Below, in pieces: positions 34,041 through 42,038 of a stretch of DNA of 42,038 bases. A program made the position numbers and the translations under genes. Origin of the DNA: Methanobrevibacter sp. (GTDB lineage: Archaea; Methanobacteriota; Methanobacteria; Methanobacteriales; Methanobacteriaceae); assembly GCF_017468685.1 (NCBI RefSeq), contig NZ_JAFUHT010000020.1, positions 1 to 42,038 on the forward strand, read 5' to 3'. The notes under the pieces were generated by a model, which was given only the letters and a program-made list of their open reading frames with translations, did no database searches and was not told the DNA's origin. Within the stretch, counting starts at the first letter, position 1. Each line of letters begins with the position of its first letter.

Positions 34041-37000
34041 ATGTTTACAAAAAAAAGATGGTTTTTAGTTATATTTTCAATTCTAATCATAATCATTTCT
34101 TGTCAGGTTGCTTTTGCTCTAGAAAATGATACTGGTTTAAGTATTGAAAGCAATCAAGCCATTGAAAGCAATGTGGATTTAATTGAGGAGGATATTGTTG
34201 AAGATTCTTCTGGAAGTGGAAATGATTTAAGTTCGGATAGTTTAAATTCACTTGATACTTCTGAATCTGAAGATTCTATTTCTTCACAGGATAACTATAC
34301 TTTATTTTTTATTAGTGATAATCCCGGCACTAATATTCTAGACGCCGCCAGCCACGAACTTTTCAATGAACACGATTTTAAGAATGTCAATATAATTGTT
34401 AGAAGTGGTCAACAGATAAAGACAATGGAAGAATTGGAATTAGTGAATTTACTATACAGTTCTGATGCATTCATAGGGGAATGGATTAGTACTGATGTTG
34501 ATGCCGTTTTGACAAGCACTATTGAAAAATATCCTGACGTTGTAGAAAAGCAGATATTTTTAATATTGGAACCCCCTTCAGGAAATATGAATTCAGGATC
34601 CTCATCAATTAATTTAATTAAACAGAACACAATTAATTATAATAGGATTTTATCATCATTTTCAACAGATGATATCATTACATATTTTTCAAATACTCAG
34701 AGGGGAACTGCTTACGAAGACATTGAAAGATATATAATGGGTGATGGTGCAGCATTCAATAAAGTGTTAAACGATTTGGTGTTGTATAAGGATATCAATG
34801 ACAAGAACAGCATGAAAAACCAAATTCTATATATTTTGAATCACCTAGGATATGATGTTGATTATGATGAGCCAAATTTCACCGGTTCATACTTATATGG
34901 AATCTATAGGGAAAGGTGGTTTTCTTTAGATGAGTATATTGCAACTTATTTTGATTCTTCAAGAACTCGTACTGTAGGTATATTGGAAAGTACGATGTAT
35001 GTTTCATCCCAGCAACTGCATCCAACATATGCAATAATAGAATCATTGGAATCTAAAGGATATAATGTCATTCCAGTATTTGCTGCTGGAGGTACAGCTG
35101 AACAGTTAAGGGTTATGGTCGAATCTTTCACAAGTGCTGGCAGTGACATTTCAGGATTTTTAGCGAACTCATCAAATTATGAAATGTATGTAGATGCCAT
35201 AATATCAATGGTTGCATATGGGGTAGGCGGAGAAAATTTTACTAAAACAATAGACTTTTTTGAAGAGCTCGGAGTTCCAGTTTTCAGGGCTGTCCATTCT
35301 GATTATGTTTCAAATGAACAGTGGGAGCTTGGAAGTACAGGTTTGACCACAGAAAAAAGTGATAAATGGTGGCATGTTGCTATTGCAGAGGCACAAGGTA
35401 TTATTGATGCTACATTCATTGGAGGTGTTTCATCATACATCTCAGATTTGACTGGTGCAAGAATCGTCACATATATTTCTCATGTAAGAAACATTGATTT
35501 GTTGACTGACAGGGTAGACTCATGGGTAGACTTGAAATATGCTGAAAATGGTGAAAAGGTACTCTCCATAATCTATTATAACTATCCTCCAGGAAAACAG
35601 AATATAGGATCAAGTTATTTGGATACAATTACCAGCATTTATAATATGCTATACACTTTAAAGGCCGCAGGATATAAGGTTGAAGATTTGCCTAACAATG
35701 TTTCAGAACTTGAAGACATGATTTTAAGGTGTGGAATCAATGTAGCTAATTGGGCTCCTGGTGAACTTGAAAAATTGGCTAATCAATCCGGTGTAACATT
35801 GTTTCCGGTAAGCGAATACACTGAATGGTTCAATTCATTAGATGACATTATTAAGTTGCAGGTTCGTGAAGGTCCAGTCGCATACATTGGAGAGTTGGCA
35901 AGAAGGGCGGTTGAGTTAAACTACACCGTGACTATTGGGGATACAATTGATGATTGGTTAAATCAGGTAACTTCATTGCTTCCTGATGATAAGGCGACTG
36001 ATGCCGCAGTCGTTTTAAATAAGATTGTAGGTGCATTGAAAAACTATACCAAGACCCAGGATGTTAAATACTTCAATTTGTTCCAACAGTATTTTGTCGA
36101 ATTCAAGCAGCTGAATGTTTCAGGATTAAACGGATGGGGTGACTCACCGGGTACAGTAATGGTTGTCAATAGGAATGGCATCGATTACTTTGTGATTCCT
36201 GGTTTGACATTTGGAAATATTTTCATTGCTCCAGAACCTCAGAGGGGTTGGGAGGCAGACATTTCAAATCTATACCATTGTACTGCCGTTGCTCCAACAC
36301 ACCAGTATTTGGCTGCATATTACTATATGCAAAAATATTATTCAAACGCAATGGTCTTTGTTGGAAGGCATGCAACTCATGAATGGTTGCCTGGAAAAGA
36401 AATACTATTGTCAGCAACCGATTACGGATCTGTTGTTGTTGGAGATGTGCCTCAATTGTATTTCTATATTTCTGATGGTTTGGGAGAAGCTATTCAAGCA
36501 AAAAGAAGAGGATTTGCAGTATTGATTTCACATTTGACTTCTCCAATGTCTTATACTCATTTATATGGAAATTTAACAATTTCGGTTAATCTAATTAATT
36601 ATTATTACAATACAGAAAATGCAGAATTGAAAGCTGAATTTGCACAGCAAATACGCCAATTCATTATTGAACAGGATTATTCAATGAATTTGGGATTAAG
36701 TGTTGAGGAAGTGGCAAATTTAGCTGATGATATTCTTGTTGATAAGTTGGACACATTTTTAAAATCGCTTCAGGATGTTCTCTATCCTTTAGGTCTTCAT
36801 GCTTTAGGACAATATTGGACAGAACAAGACCTTGCAAGCACGGTTTCGGTAATGCTGTCATTCGATTTTGAAAGCGAACAAGGTGAAACCAACCTATTCG
36901 ATGAACTTTCATACATATATTACTCTAAGGATTATGACAGTTTATCATCTTTTGAAAGAGAATTTATCCTCAACAAATCATATGATATCTGCAAAGCCCT

Positions 37001-39176
37001 GATTTATTGGGATGTGGATGATATTTACAGAACATTGGTTGCAGGAAATAATTTATATGATAATGCAAAAGTTCTTGCCTGTTTGCAATTGGCTAAAAAA
37101 TACATAGGTTTGATTAATGAAAGTGTAACCAATGAAATGAATTCAATGCTCAATGGGTTAAACGGCAGATATATCCCTATTAGTGCTGGGGGAGAAGTAA
37201 TATTAAACCCAATTGTTCTTCCAACAGGAAGGAATATGTATCAGGACCAATCCCAGGAACTACCAACTCAGGATGCATGGAATTATGCAAAGACATTGGC
37301 GCTCTTGACCCTATCCGGCTTGAATGATACAACTGAAAAAGTCATAATGGGAATTTGGTGTGTTGAAACTGCAAGGGATGACGGGGCTTTGGTTGCATCC
37401 GTTTTATATCTTCTTGGAATGAAGCCAGTATGGTCAGATTCACCAAGTGCAGGATATTTCATAGATGATGAGGATGATCCTGACCATGACCATGGGGAAA
37501 TCGGTCAAAAAACCAAATCAATGCCTGAATATATTCTTTTGGAAGACTTAACTCGTCCTGAAGGTTGGGATAAGAAAAGAATTGATGTCACAGTAATTAC
37601 AAGCGGACTCTTTAGGGATTTATATTCCTCTCAATCCATTTTATTGGATAATGCATTTAGAGTTGCACTTGCAAGATCTTACAATACCATTGTTCGAAAC
37701 AGTACTCTTATGAGAAGTCAATACGGTAAGCAAATAAAAGAGGCCATTAATTTTGTCATGGAAGGCATAGGATATTATGGTATTAGTTCAGAATCACTTG
37801 AGGATAATTACGTTGCAAAGCACTGGGTTGAAGATTGCATATACTATTTAAGTCAAGGTTATAATGCCACTTATGCAGGTGAATGTGCCATTACACGCAT
37901 TTTTGCACCACCAAATGGAGATTATGGTGCAGGAATATCAAAATTGGTATCAATGTCTTGGACATGGAATGATACAAGCGAGCTAGCCGATTTTTACCTT
38001 GGAAGAATGGGAAACATGTATTCCAAAAATTATTGGGGAGATACAAATCCATTGGTATTCCTTAGGGCATTATCCAATTCAGATACAATCGTAACTAGCC
38101 GTAACACTAATCAATATGGTGTTCTCGACAACGATGACTTCTTTGATTATTGGGGTGGATTGTCCATGACAGTCGAGAAGATATCTGGAAAAACCCCTAA
38201 CATGAACGTATTGATGTACGCCAATAAGGATAAGGCATATATTGCATCCTTGGAGGAAGTGATGTATCAGGAAATCGCTTCAAGATATGATAATCCTGAA
38301 TGGATTAAGGGAATGATGGCTGAAGGGTACAGCGGCGCTAGATACATGTCAAATAAATTTGTAACTAACTTATACGGTTGGCAAGTTACCCGACCTTCTG
38401 CTGTCAGTGATGCTTTATGGAACAGGGTTTATAACACTTACTATAATGATAAATACAATATTGGAGTTACTGATTGGTTGAAATCCGGAAATAATGCATA
38501 TTCTCTTATTTCAATGAGTGGAACAATGCTGACTGCCATTCAGGAAGGATATTGGAATGCAAATGACGCTACAATAAGAAACATTGCAAACACATGGGCC
38601 CAAGCAACAGTTCAAAATGGTGTGGCTTGTTGTGACTGCAGCTGTGGAAATATTGCAATGATGCAATGGGCAGTTCAATATGTAAATCCTGATATTTTGG
38701 CACAATTGCTCCCTAAATTATATGAGGCAACAAGAAATCCGGTATTCACCAACACTACACAATCAACTGTTCCTCCAGAAACTCAGGACAAGGTCCAAAA
38801 TCAGAATGAGGCGTCAACAAACAATCCAGTTGAGGGTTCAACTTCATCAGCCACTATTGCAACAAATTCAAGTTCAACAACAAATCAAGCTACCGCACAA
38901 AACGGTGAAAATGCACAGGGTGAAGCATTTTCAAATGTCGGTGCAGGCAGTGAGTCAGTACAGGCGGGAAGTTCTTCTGTTGAAGGTGCTGATGTTAAAA
39001 AATCAGTTGAAATCAATCCAATCACTTCACAGTCAGCAAGTGAAGTTGGATTGTCTCTTATAGCGGTTATAGCTATATTGTGTTTGATTATGGTTATAGC
39101 ATTCGGATACTTTAGAGACAGTGATGATAAGGATAAAAAACATGATTTGGATAAGCTTTTCAGAGAAAAATTTTAG
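34041..39176 (+). CDS. cobN: Secreted, membrane-anchored CobN-like chelatase
   Basis: A 1711-residue relative of the large subunit of cobalto/magnesium chelatases (CobN/ChlH/BchH). A signal peptide is clear (FTKKRW, hydrophobic core, cleavage after AFA at 26). An acidic Ser/Asn-rich spacer follows. CobN features include HATHEWLPGKEILLS (H777, where cytoplasmic relatives have HGTHEW), AKRRGFAVLISHLTSP, RIDVTVITSGLFRDLY, GDYGAGISKLVSMSW, EWIKGMMAEGYSGARYM and a cysteine cluster at C1530, C1531, C1533 and C1535. A Ser/Thr/Gln-rich linker (about 1565-1665) leads to one C-terminal transmembrane helix and a short charged tail. The catalytic domain therefore sits outside the cell, away from ATP. It is the first of four genes with a DUF2162 protein, an ExbB-like protein and DUF2149. 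The metal and the substrate are unknown. Confidence 0.9.
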   Translation: MFTKKRWFLVIFSILIIIISCQVAFALENDTGLSIESNQAIESNVDLIEEDIVEDSSGSGNDLSSDSLNSLDTSESEDSISSQDNYTLFFISDNPGTNILDAASHELFNEHDFKNVNIIVRSGQQIKTMEELELVNLLYSSDAFIGEWISTDVDAVLTSTIEKYPDVVEKQIFLILEPPSGNMNSGSSSINLIKQNTINYNRILSSFSTDDIITYFSNTQRGTAYEDIERYIMGDGAAFNKVLNDLVLYKDINDKNSMKNQILYILNHLGYDVDYDEPNFTGSYLYGIYRERWFSLDEYIATYFDSSRTRTVGILESTMYVSSQQLHPTYAIIESLESKGYNVIPVFAAGGTAEQLRVMVESFTSAGSDISGFLANSSNYEMYVDAIISMVAYGVGGENFTKTIDFFEELGVPVFRAVHSDYVSNEQWELGSTGLTTEKSDKWWHVAIAEAQGIIDATFIGGVSSYISDLTGARIVTYISHVRNIDLLTDRVDSWVDLKYAENGEKVLSIIYYNYPPGKQNIGSSYLDTITSIYNMLYTLKAAGYKVEDLPNNVSELEDMILRCGINVANWAPGELEKLANQSGVTLFPVSEYTEWFNSLDDIIKLQVREGPVAYIGELARRAVELNYTVTIGDTIDDWLNQVTSLLPDDKATDAAVVLNKIVGALKNYTKTQDVKYFNLFQQYFVEFKQLNVSGLNGWGDSPGTVMVVNRNGIDYFVIPGLTFGNIFIAPEPQRGWEADISNLYHCTAVAPTHQYLAAYYYMQKYYSNAMVFVGRHATHEWLPGKEILLSATDYGSVVVGDVPQLYFYISDGLGEAIQAKRRGFAVLISHLTSPMSYTHLYGNLTISVNLINYYYNTENAELKAEFAQQIRQFIIEQDYSMNLGLSVEEVANLADDILVDKLDTFLKSLQDVLYPLGLHALGQYWTEQDLASTVSVMLSFDFESEQGETNLFDELSYIYYSKDYDSLSSFEREFILNKSYDICKALIYWDVDDIYRTLVAGNNLYDNAKVLACLQLAKKYIGLINESVTNEMNSMLNGLNGRYIPISAGGEVILNPIVLPTGRNMYQDQSQELPTQDAWNYAKTLALLTLSGLNDTTEKVIMGIWCVETARDDGALVASVLYLLGMKPVWSDSPSAGYFIDDEDDPDHDHGEIGQKTKSMPEYILLEDLTRPEGWDKKRIDVTVITSGLFRDLYSSQSILLDNAFRVALARSYNTIVRNSTLMRSQYGKQIKEAINFVMEGIGYYGISSESLEDNYVAKHWVEDCIYYLSQGYNATYAGECAITRIFAPPNGDYGAGISKLVSMSWTWNDTSELADFYLGRMGNMYSKNYWGDTNPLVFLRALSNSDTIVTSRNTNQYGVLDNDDFFDYWGGLSMTVEKISGKTPNMNVLMYANKDKAYIASLEEVMYQEIASRYDNPEWIKGMMAEGYSGARYMSNKFVTNLYGWQVTRPSAVSDALWNRVYNTYYNDKYNIGVTDWLKSGNNAYSLISMSGTMLTAIQEGYWNANDATIRNIANTWAQATVQNGVACCDCSCGNIAMMQWAVQYVNPDILAQLLPKLYEATRNPVFTNTTQSTVPPETQDKVQNQNEASTNNPVEGSTSSATIATNSSSTTNQATAQNGENAQGEAFSNVGAGSESVQAGSSSVEGADVKKSVEINPITSQSASEVGLSLIAVIAILCLIMVIAFGYFRDSDDKDKKHDLDKLFREKF

Positions 39177-39185
39177 GTGATTAAA

Positions 39186-39893
39186 ATGGATGCGATTAAT
39201 ATTTTATGGCAAGTGGGTATTTTATCCGCTGTTTTGATTTTTGGAATTAAATTGGGTCTGGCAACAGGTCTGGCCAATATGTCAAAGAAATATTTGGCAT
39301 TGGTTTCCATTGGATATGGTGGAGGTGTGTTGATATTGACAGAAATCTCTTCCCATTTCACACAGCAGATTACAGACTTGATTTATACTTATAATTTTGA
39401 ATTTTTCCTGATAATGGCAATAATCATGATTTTGGCAGGATTGTTCACAATAAGGGAATATAAGGTGTTTGAAAAGAACACAACCGCCGCCACTTGCATG
39501 GCTGTTGTGGCACCTTGTCCGTGCTGTTTTGGATCTATTATAGTGAGCATCATGCTTGTTGCACCTACAGTTGGTTTGGGATTGATGGATTTGAGTCTTG
39601 TTGTTGCAGGTGCATTGGTTCTGACAATTGTTCTAACCTATTTTGCATCCAACCATCTTGTTAGGTTTATTGATAAGCCATATCCGATCGTCTTAGGAAA
39701 TTTCATGTTCTTTTTGGGAATATATTTCCTCCTTTCAGCGCTATTTTTGCCAAACATTACAGCAATGATTCAAAATCCGATGGATGCAATATCAATATCT
39801 TCTCCTTATTCATTGATTGGAGCATTGATACTGATATTGGTGATTATTGGAATAGGCGGAATAATTTCAAGGAGAAACAGCAATTTTAATTAG
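39186..39893 (+). CDS. DUF2162 putative membrane transporter
   Basis: A 235-residue protein with six to seven hydrophobic segments, annotated elsewhere as a putative transporter (DUF2162). A cysteine-rich membrane motif stands out: C104, then C111, C113 and C114 in CMAVVAPCPCCFGS. This could bind a soft metal. It starts at the ATG at 39186 with the ribosome site AGGTGAT. The in-frame GTG at 39177 is part of that site. It begins 9 bases after the CobN-like gene and ends 8 bases before the ExbB-like gene. Transport of cobalt, nickel or a tetrapyrrole is only inferred from the neighbours. Confidence 0.85.
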   Translation: MDAINILWQVGILSAVLIFGIKLGLATGLANMSKKYLALVSIGYGGGVLILTEISSHFTQQITDLIYTYNFEFFLIMAIIMILAGLFTIREYKVFEKNTTAATCMAVVAPCPCCFGSIIVSIMLVAPTVGLGLMDLSLVVAGALVLTIVLTYFASNHLVRFIDKPYPIVLGNFMFFLGIYFLLSALFLPNITAMIQNPMDAISISSPYSLIGALILILVIIGIGGIISRRNSNFN

Positions 39894-39901
39894 GTGATTT
39901 T

Positions 39902-40546
39902 ATGGTAGCAACAATTCCCGGCAGCGAAATATTGACTTCAACATTAAACATGATTTCTCAAAGTCTGCAGATTCCCGTAATTATCTTTTTAGTGATATTT
40001 GCGGTTTTCGCAGTCTTGGCTATTGGAGGGCTGGTTTCTGAGTACACTTCAAGAAAAAAAGTCACTCCCGATTTGATTGAGCAGTTAATATATTCAATTT
40101 CCAATGCCGGATCATTGGATGAAATAAAGGACATAATTAAGAACGCAAAAATCTATGAATCCCAGAAGGTTGTTTTAATAAAAATTTTAAGGTCCAGTTC
40201 ACTTACAGTCGATTCAAGGCATGCCCTTGCAAAGAAACTGATAGAGTTTGAGGAAAACAAATTCACAAAGACAATAGAGAAAACTGATGTTGTAACCCGT
40301 ATAGGACCGACTTTAGGTTTAATGGGTACATTAATCCCAATGGGTCCAGGTCTTGCCGCATTGGGTGCTGGTGATGTAAATACTCTTGCCAACGCGATTA
40401 TTGTAGCATTTGATACCACTGTTGTTGGTATTGGTGCAGGTGCTGTGGCCTACTTCGTATCAAAAGTAAGACGCAGATGGTATGAGGAATACCTGTCCAA
40501 CTTGGATGCGCTTGCCGATGCGCTTCTGGATAAATTAAATCAATGA
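39902..40546 (+). CDS. MotA/TolQ/ExbB-family proton-channel protein
   Basis: A 214-residue three-helix membrane protein. The first helix spans about residues 24-46, followed by a cytoplasmic helical region (50-130). Then comes the family hallmark RIGPTLGLMGTLIPMGPGL (133-151), and DTTVVGIGAGAVAYF follows in the last helix. TolQ/ExbB/MotA pentamers form proton channels with a dimer of ExbD/TolR/MotB-type proteins and turn the proton gradient into mechanical work. The partner here is probably the DUF2149 protein encoded 9 bases downstream. The ribosome site AGGTGAT precedes the ATG. Confidence 0.9.
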   Translation: MVATIPGSEILTSTLNMISQSLQIPVIIFLVIFAVFAVLAIGGLVSEYTSRKKVTPDLIEQLIYSISNAGSLDEIKDIIKNAKIYESQKVVLIKILRSSSLTVDSRHALAKKLIEFEENKFTKTIEKTDVVTRIGPTLGLMGTLIPMGPGLAALGAGDVNTLANAIIVAFDTTVVGIGAGAVAYFVSKVRRRWYEEYLSNLDALADALLDKLNQ

Positions 40547-40555
40547 GGTTTTCAC

Positions 40556-40888
40556 ATGGTTCGAGACAAGTCTAAAAAGAGATTTTCAGAAGGTGAAGAG
40601 GATCCGATGGCAGGAACCTCAAATCTTGTTGATGCAATGCTTGTTATTGCAGTTGGATTGCTGATATTTGTTGTAATAAGTTGGAATATGCAGAGTGTTG
40701 TATTTCAGGATTCGCAAGACCAACAAAAGGCCATTGAGGAATCATCACCTGATGTGACTGAAGTGGCTGAAGGACAGGTTTTAAATGAGACTCCGGACAC
40801 TTCCGACAGCTCCGGTCAGGGATACATGGAAATGGGTAAGGTCTATAAGGATCCTTCAACGGGAAAATTGATCATGGTTGAAGGTTAA
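40556..40888 (+). CDS. DUF2149 protein, probable ExbD-like partner
   Basis: A 110-residue protein. A short charged cytoplasmic N terminus is followed by one transmembrane helix (about 26-44, NLVDAMLVIAVGLLIFVVI), then an acidic external part of about 60 residues. The end has the pattern GYMEMGKVYKDPSTGKLIMV. One N-terminal helix with an aspartate (D26) at its start and a small external domain is the topology of ExbD/TolR, so it likely completes the ion channel with the ExbB-like protein. The start has a GAGGT ribosome site overlapping the previous stop. Confidence 0.85.
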   Translation: MVRDKSKKRFSEGEEDPMAGTSNLVDAMLVIAVGLLIFVVISWNMQSVVFQDSQDQQKAIEESSPDVTEVAEGQVLNETPDTSDSSGQGYMEMGKVYKDPSTGKLIMVEG

Positions 40889-41101
40889 TTTAAAATTATG
40901 TATACCTTTTCTTACTTTTTTTCTTTATATTGAATTAAATATCCTTTTTATGTATTACTTTTTTTATTATTTTTTAATTTTAGTAATAAATTGGTTAGTT
41001 TTAAATATATTATTTCATATAGTAATAATTAAGGTTATAATTTTATTATTGCCTTTAATAAATTTTTAAAAATTTGTATTAAAAAAATGGGGGAAATTAT
41101 T

Positions 41102-42038
41102 TTGCAAAAGAATGTTAAAACTTCTTTATTATTATTAACATTGTTTTTTGTCTTAGTTTTATCAATATCTTCAGCTTTTGCACATGATATTAATAATTCA
41201 ACAGATGATTTGGCTGTTTATAATGATAATGAAATTATTTCTATTGATAATCAAGACGATGGATATGATGATTTGTCTGTTGTCGATGATGCAGACGAAA
41301 ACAGTCGGGCTGCTGATGGTGTATCTGTCGGGAGTGATGATGAAAAATTAGGTTATACTGAACCTAACCCTAGTGCATATTTTAAATTTGACAAGGAGGA
41401 TTTCACTATAACCGAAGGTGAAACTATAACTGTTAAAGCTCATGTAGTAGATGGTAGTGGAGAATTCCTACCCGGACCTGATTTCCTGGTATATATCCAG
41501 GTTAATGGGGGCTCTGGTAATGTTGTAGAGCTAAGTGGTCATGAAATAGTATATACATTTCCGAATTCTTTATTTGTAGCAAGTGAAACTCCTTATAATG
41601 TGACATTTACTCCTGAAGATGGTCCAATGTATTGGGGTGACTGGGTTTCTGATTTTGGCGGTCCTGAAGTATCAACATCATGGTTTTTGGTCACTGTCAA
41701 TTCAAATAATCCTCAACCTACTAGTTTAACTGAAGCATATGTTGATTATGATAATGGATTAGATACAAATGGGGGCACCGCTTCAGCTCCTTTTAAAACT
41801 ATTGGGCATGCTTTAAGTGTTGTTGAGGATAATGGTGTTGTTTATCTTGCTGATGGTGTCCATTATTTGGATGGTGTTGATGTAGATGGTTTGAATATTC
41901 TTAAGAATGTTTCAATCATTGGTATGACTGATGATGTTGTTATTGATGCTAGAAATAGTGGAAGAATATTAAAAATTCAAGGAAACAATGTATTATTGTC
42001 TAATATAATTTTCAAAAATGGTAATGTTTCATCTGCTA
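41102..42038 (+). CDS. Adhesin-like surface protein, 5' part (runs off the window)
   Basis: At least 312 residues, open to the window end. The TTG at 41102 follows a GGGGG ribosome site by eight bases and gives the signal peptide QKNVKTSLLLL...SAFA. An in-frame ATG at 41087 would add five residues but lacks a ribosome site. An acidic Asp-rich stretch follows, then an Ig-like domain (about 95-200). Then comes the beta-helix opener DYDNGLDTNGGTASAPFKTI with ALSVVEDNGVVYLADGVHY, a pattern common in right-handed beta-helix surface proteins. This looks like a second Methanobrevibacter adhesin-like protein with a domain order different from the giant one. Confidence 0.85.
   Translation, partial: MQKNVKTSLLLLTLFFVLVLSISSAFAHDINNSTDDLAVYNDNEIISIDNQDDGYDDLSVVDDADENSRAADGVSVGSDDEKLGYTEPNPSAYFKFDKEDFTITEGETITVKAHVVDGSGEFLPGPDFLVYIQVNGGSGNVVELSGHEIVYTFPNSLFVASETPYNVTFTPEDGPMYWGDWVSDFGGPEVSTSWFLVTVNSNNPQPTSLTEAYVDYDNGLDTNGGTASAPFKTIGHALSVVEDNGVVYLADGVHYLDGVDVDGLNILKNVSIIGMTDDVVIDARNSGRILKIQGNNVLLSNIIFKNGNVSSA

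Noticed and set aside
34041-39176. CobN-like protein as the cobalt chelatase for B12 synthesis
   Set aside because: It is exported and has no CobS/CobT partner here. Anaerobic B12 synthesis in methanogens inserts cobalt early with a small chelatase.
39902-40888. ExbB/DUF2149 pair as an archaellum motor
   Set aside because: Archaella are ATP-driven and use no MotA/B stator, and no archaellin genes are present.
40878-41069. 63-residue hydrophobic ORF after the DUF2149 gene
   Set aside because: It starts inside the previous gene without ribosome site. Its hydrophobicity comes from translating an AT-rich spacer.

Overview
The window looks like the chromosome of a host-associated methanogenic archaeon of the Methanobrevibacter type. 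The DNA is very AT-rich. It carries a methanogenesis marker protein 12 homologue, an archaeal-type threonyl-tRNA synthetase, the archaeal Fae-Hps fusion, an archaeal Sm-like protein, and two adhesin-like surface proteins of the kind that is expanded in this genus. Ribosome binding sites are mostly GGTGAT or GGAGG-like. Genus is an inference from gene content and codon use, not from a marker alignment.

Layout. 1-1100: a decayed gene read in three frames, followed by a 41-residue ORF. 1164-3473 (minus): a MATE exporter, MarR regulator and nitroreductase operon with a tandem palindromic operator upstream. 3587-7295: purD, a TMEM175-like channel and argF, facing two small membrane or zinc-ribbon proteins. 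7396-11212: branched-chain amino-acid genes ilvB, ilvN and ilvC, with a beta-class carbonic anhydrase between ilvN and ilvC. 11293-13499: marker protein 12, an Sm-like protein, a 47-residue probably leaderless mini-protein, and surE. 13533-18347: a P-loop ATPase divergent from a membrane-anchored Mrr-like nuclease, then a polymerase-like polytopic membrane protein with a cobyrinate/Ni-sirohydrochlorin a,c-diamide synthase. 18802-28161: a 3119-residue adhesin-like protein built from four tandem beta-helix plus Ig-like units, further Ig-like repeats and a lysine-rich C terminus. 28526-33862: an Rpn-like nuclease, thrS, fae-hps, a zinc-ribbon protein and a coiled-coil protein. 34041-40888: a four-gene operon for a secreted, membrane-anchored CobN-like chelatase, a DUF2162 membrane protein, an ExbB/TolQ-like channel protein and a DUF2149 protein. 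41102-end: the start of a second adhesin-like gene.

The most interesting system is the CobN-DUF2162-ExbB-DUF2149 operon. A chelatase homologue normally found in the cytoplasm is here exported and tethered outside the cell. It is followed by an ExbB/ExbD-like pair, although this cell type has no outer membrane. My inference is a proton-motive-force-coupled surface system for a metal or tetrapyrrole. Other signals are perfect hairpins that coincide with stop codons and run into T-tracts, three convergent gene pairs with interlocked stop codons, a possible ATC start codon, and near-identical DNA repeats inside the giant adhesin. I saw no tRNA, rRNA, CRISPR array or insertion sequence.
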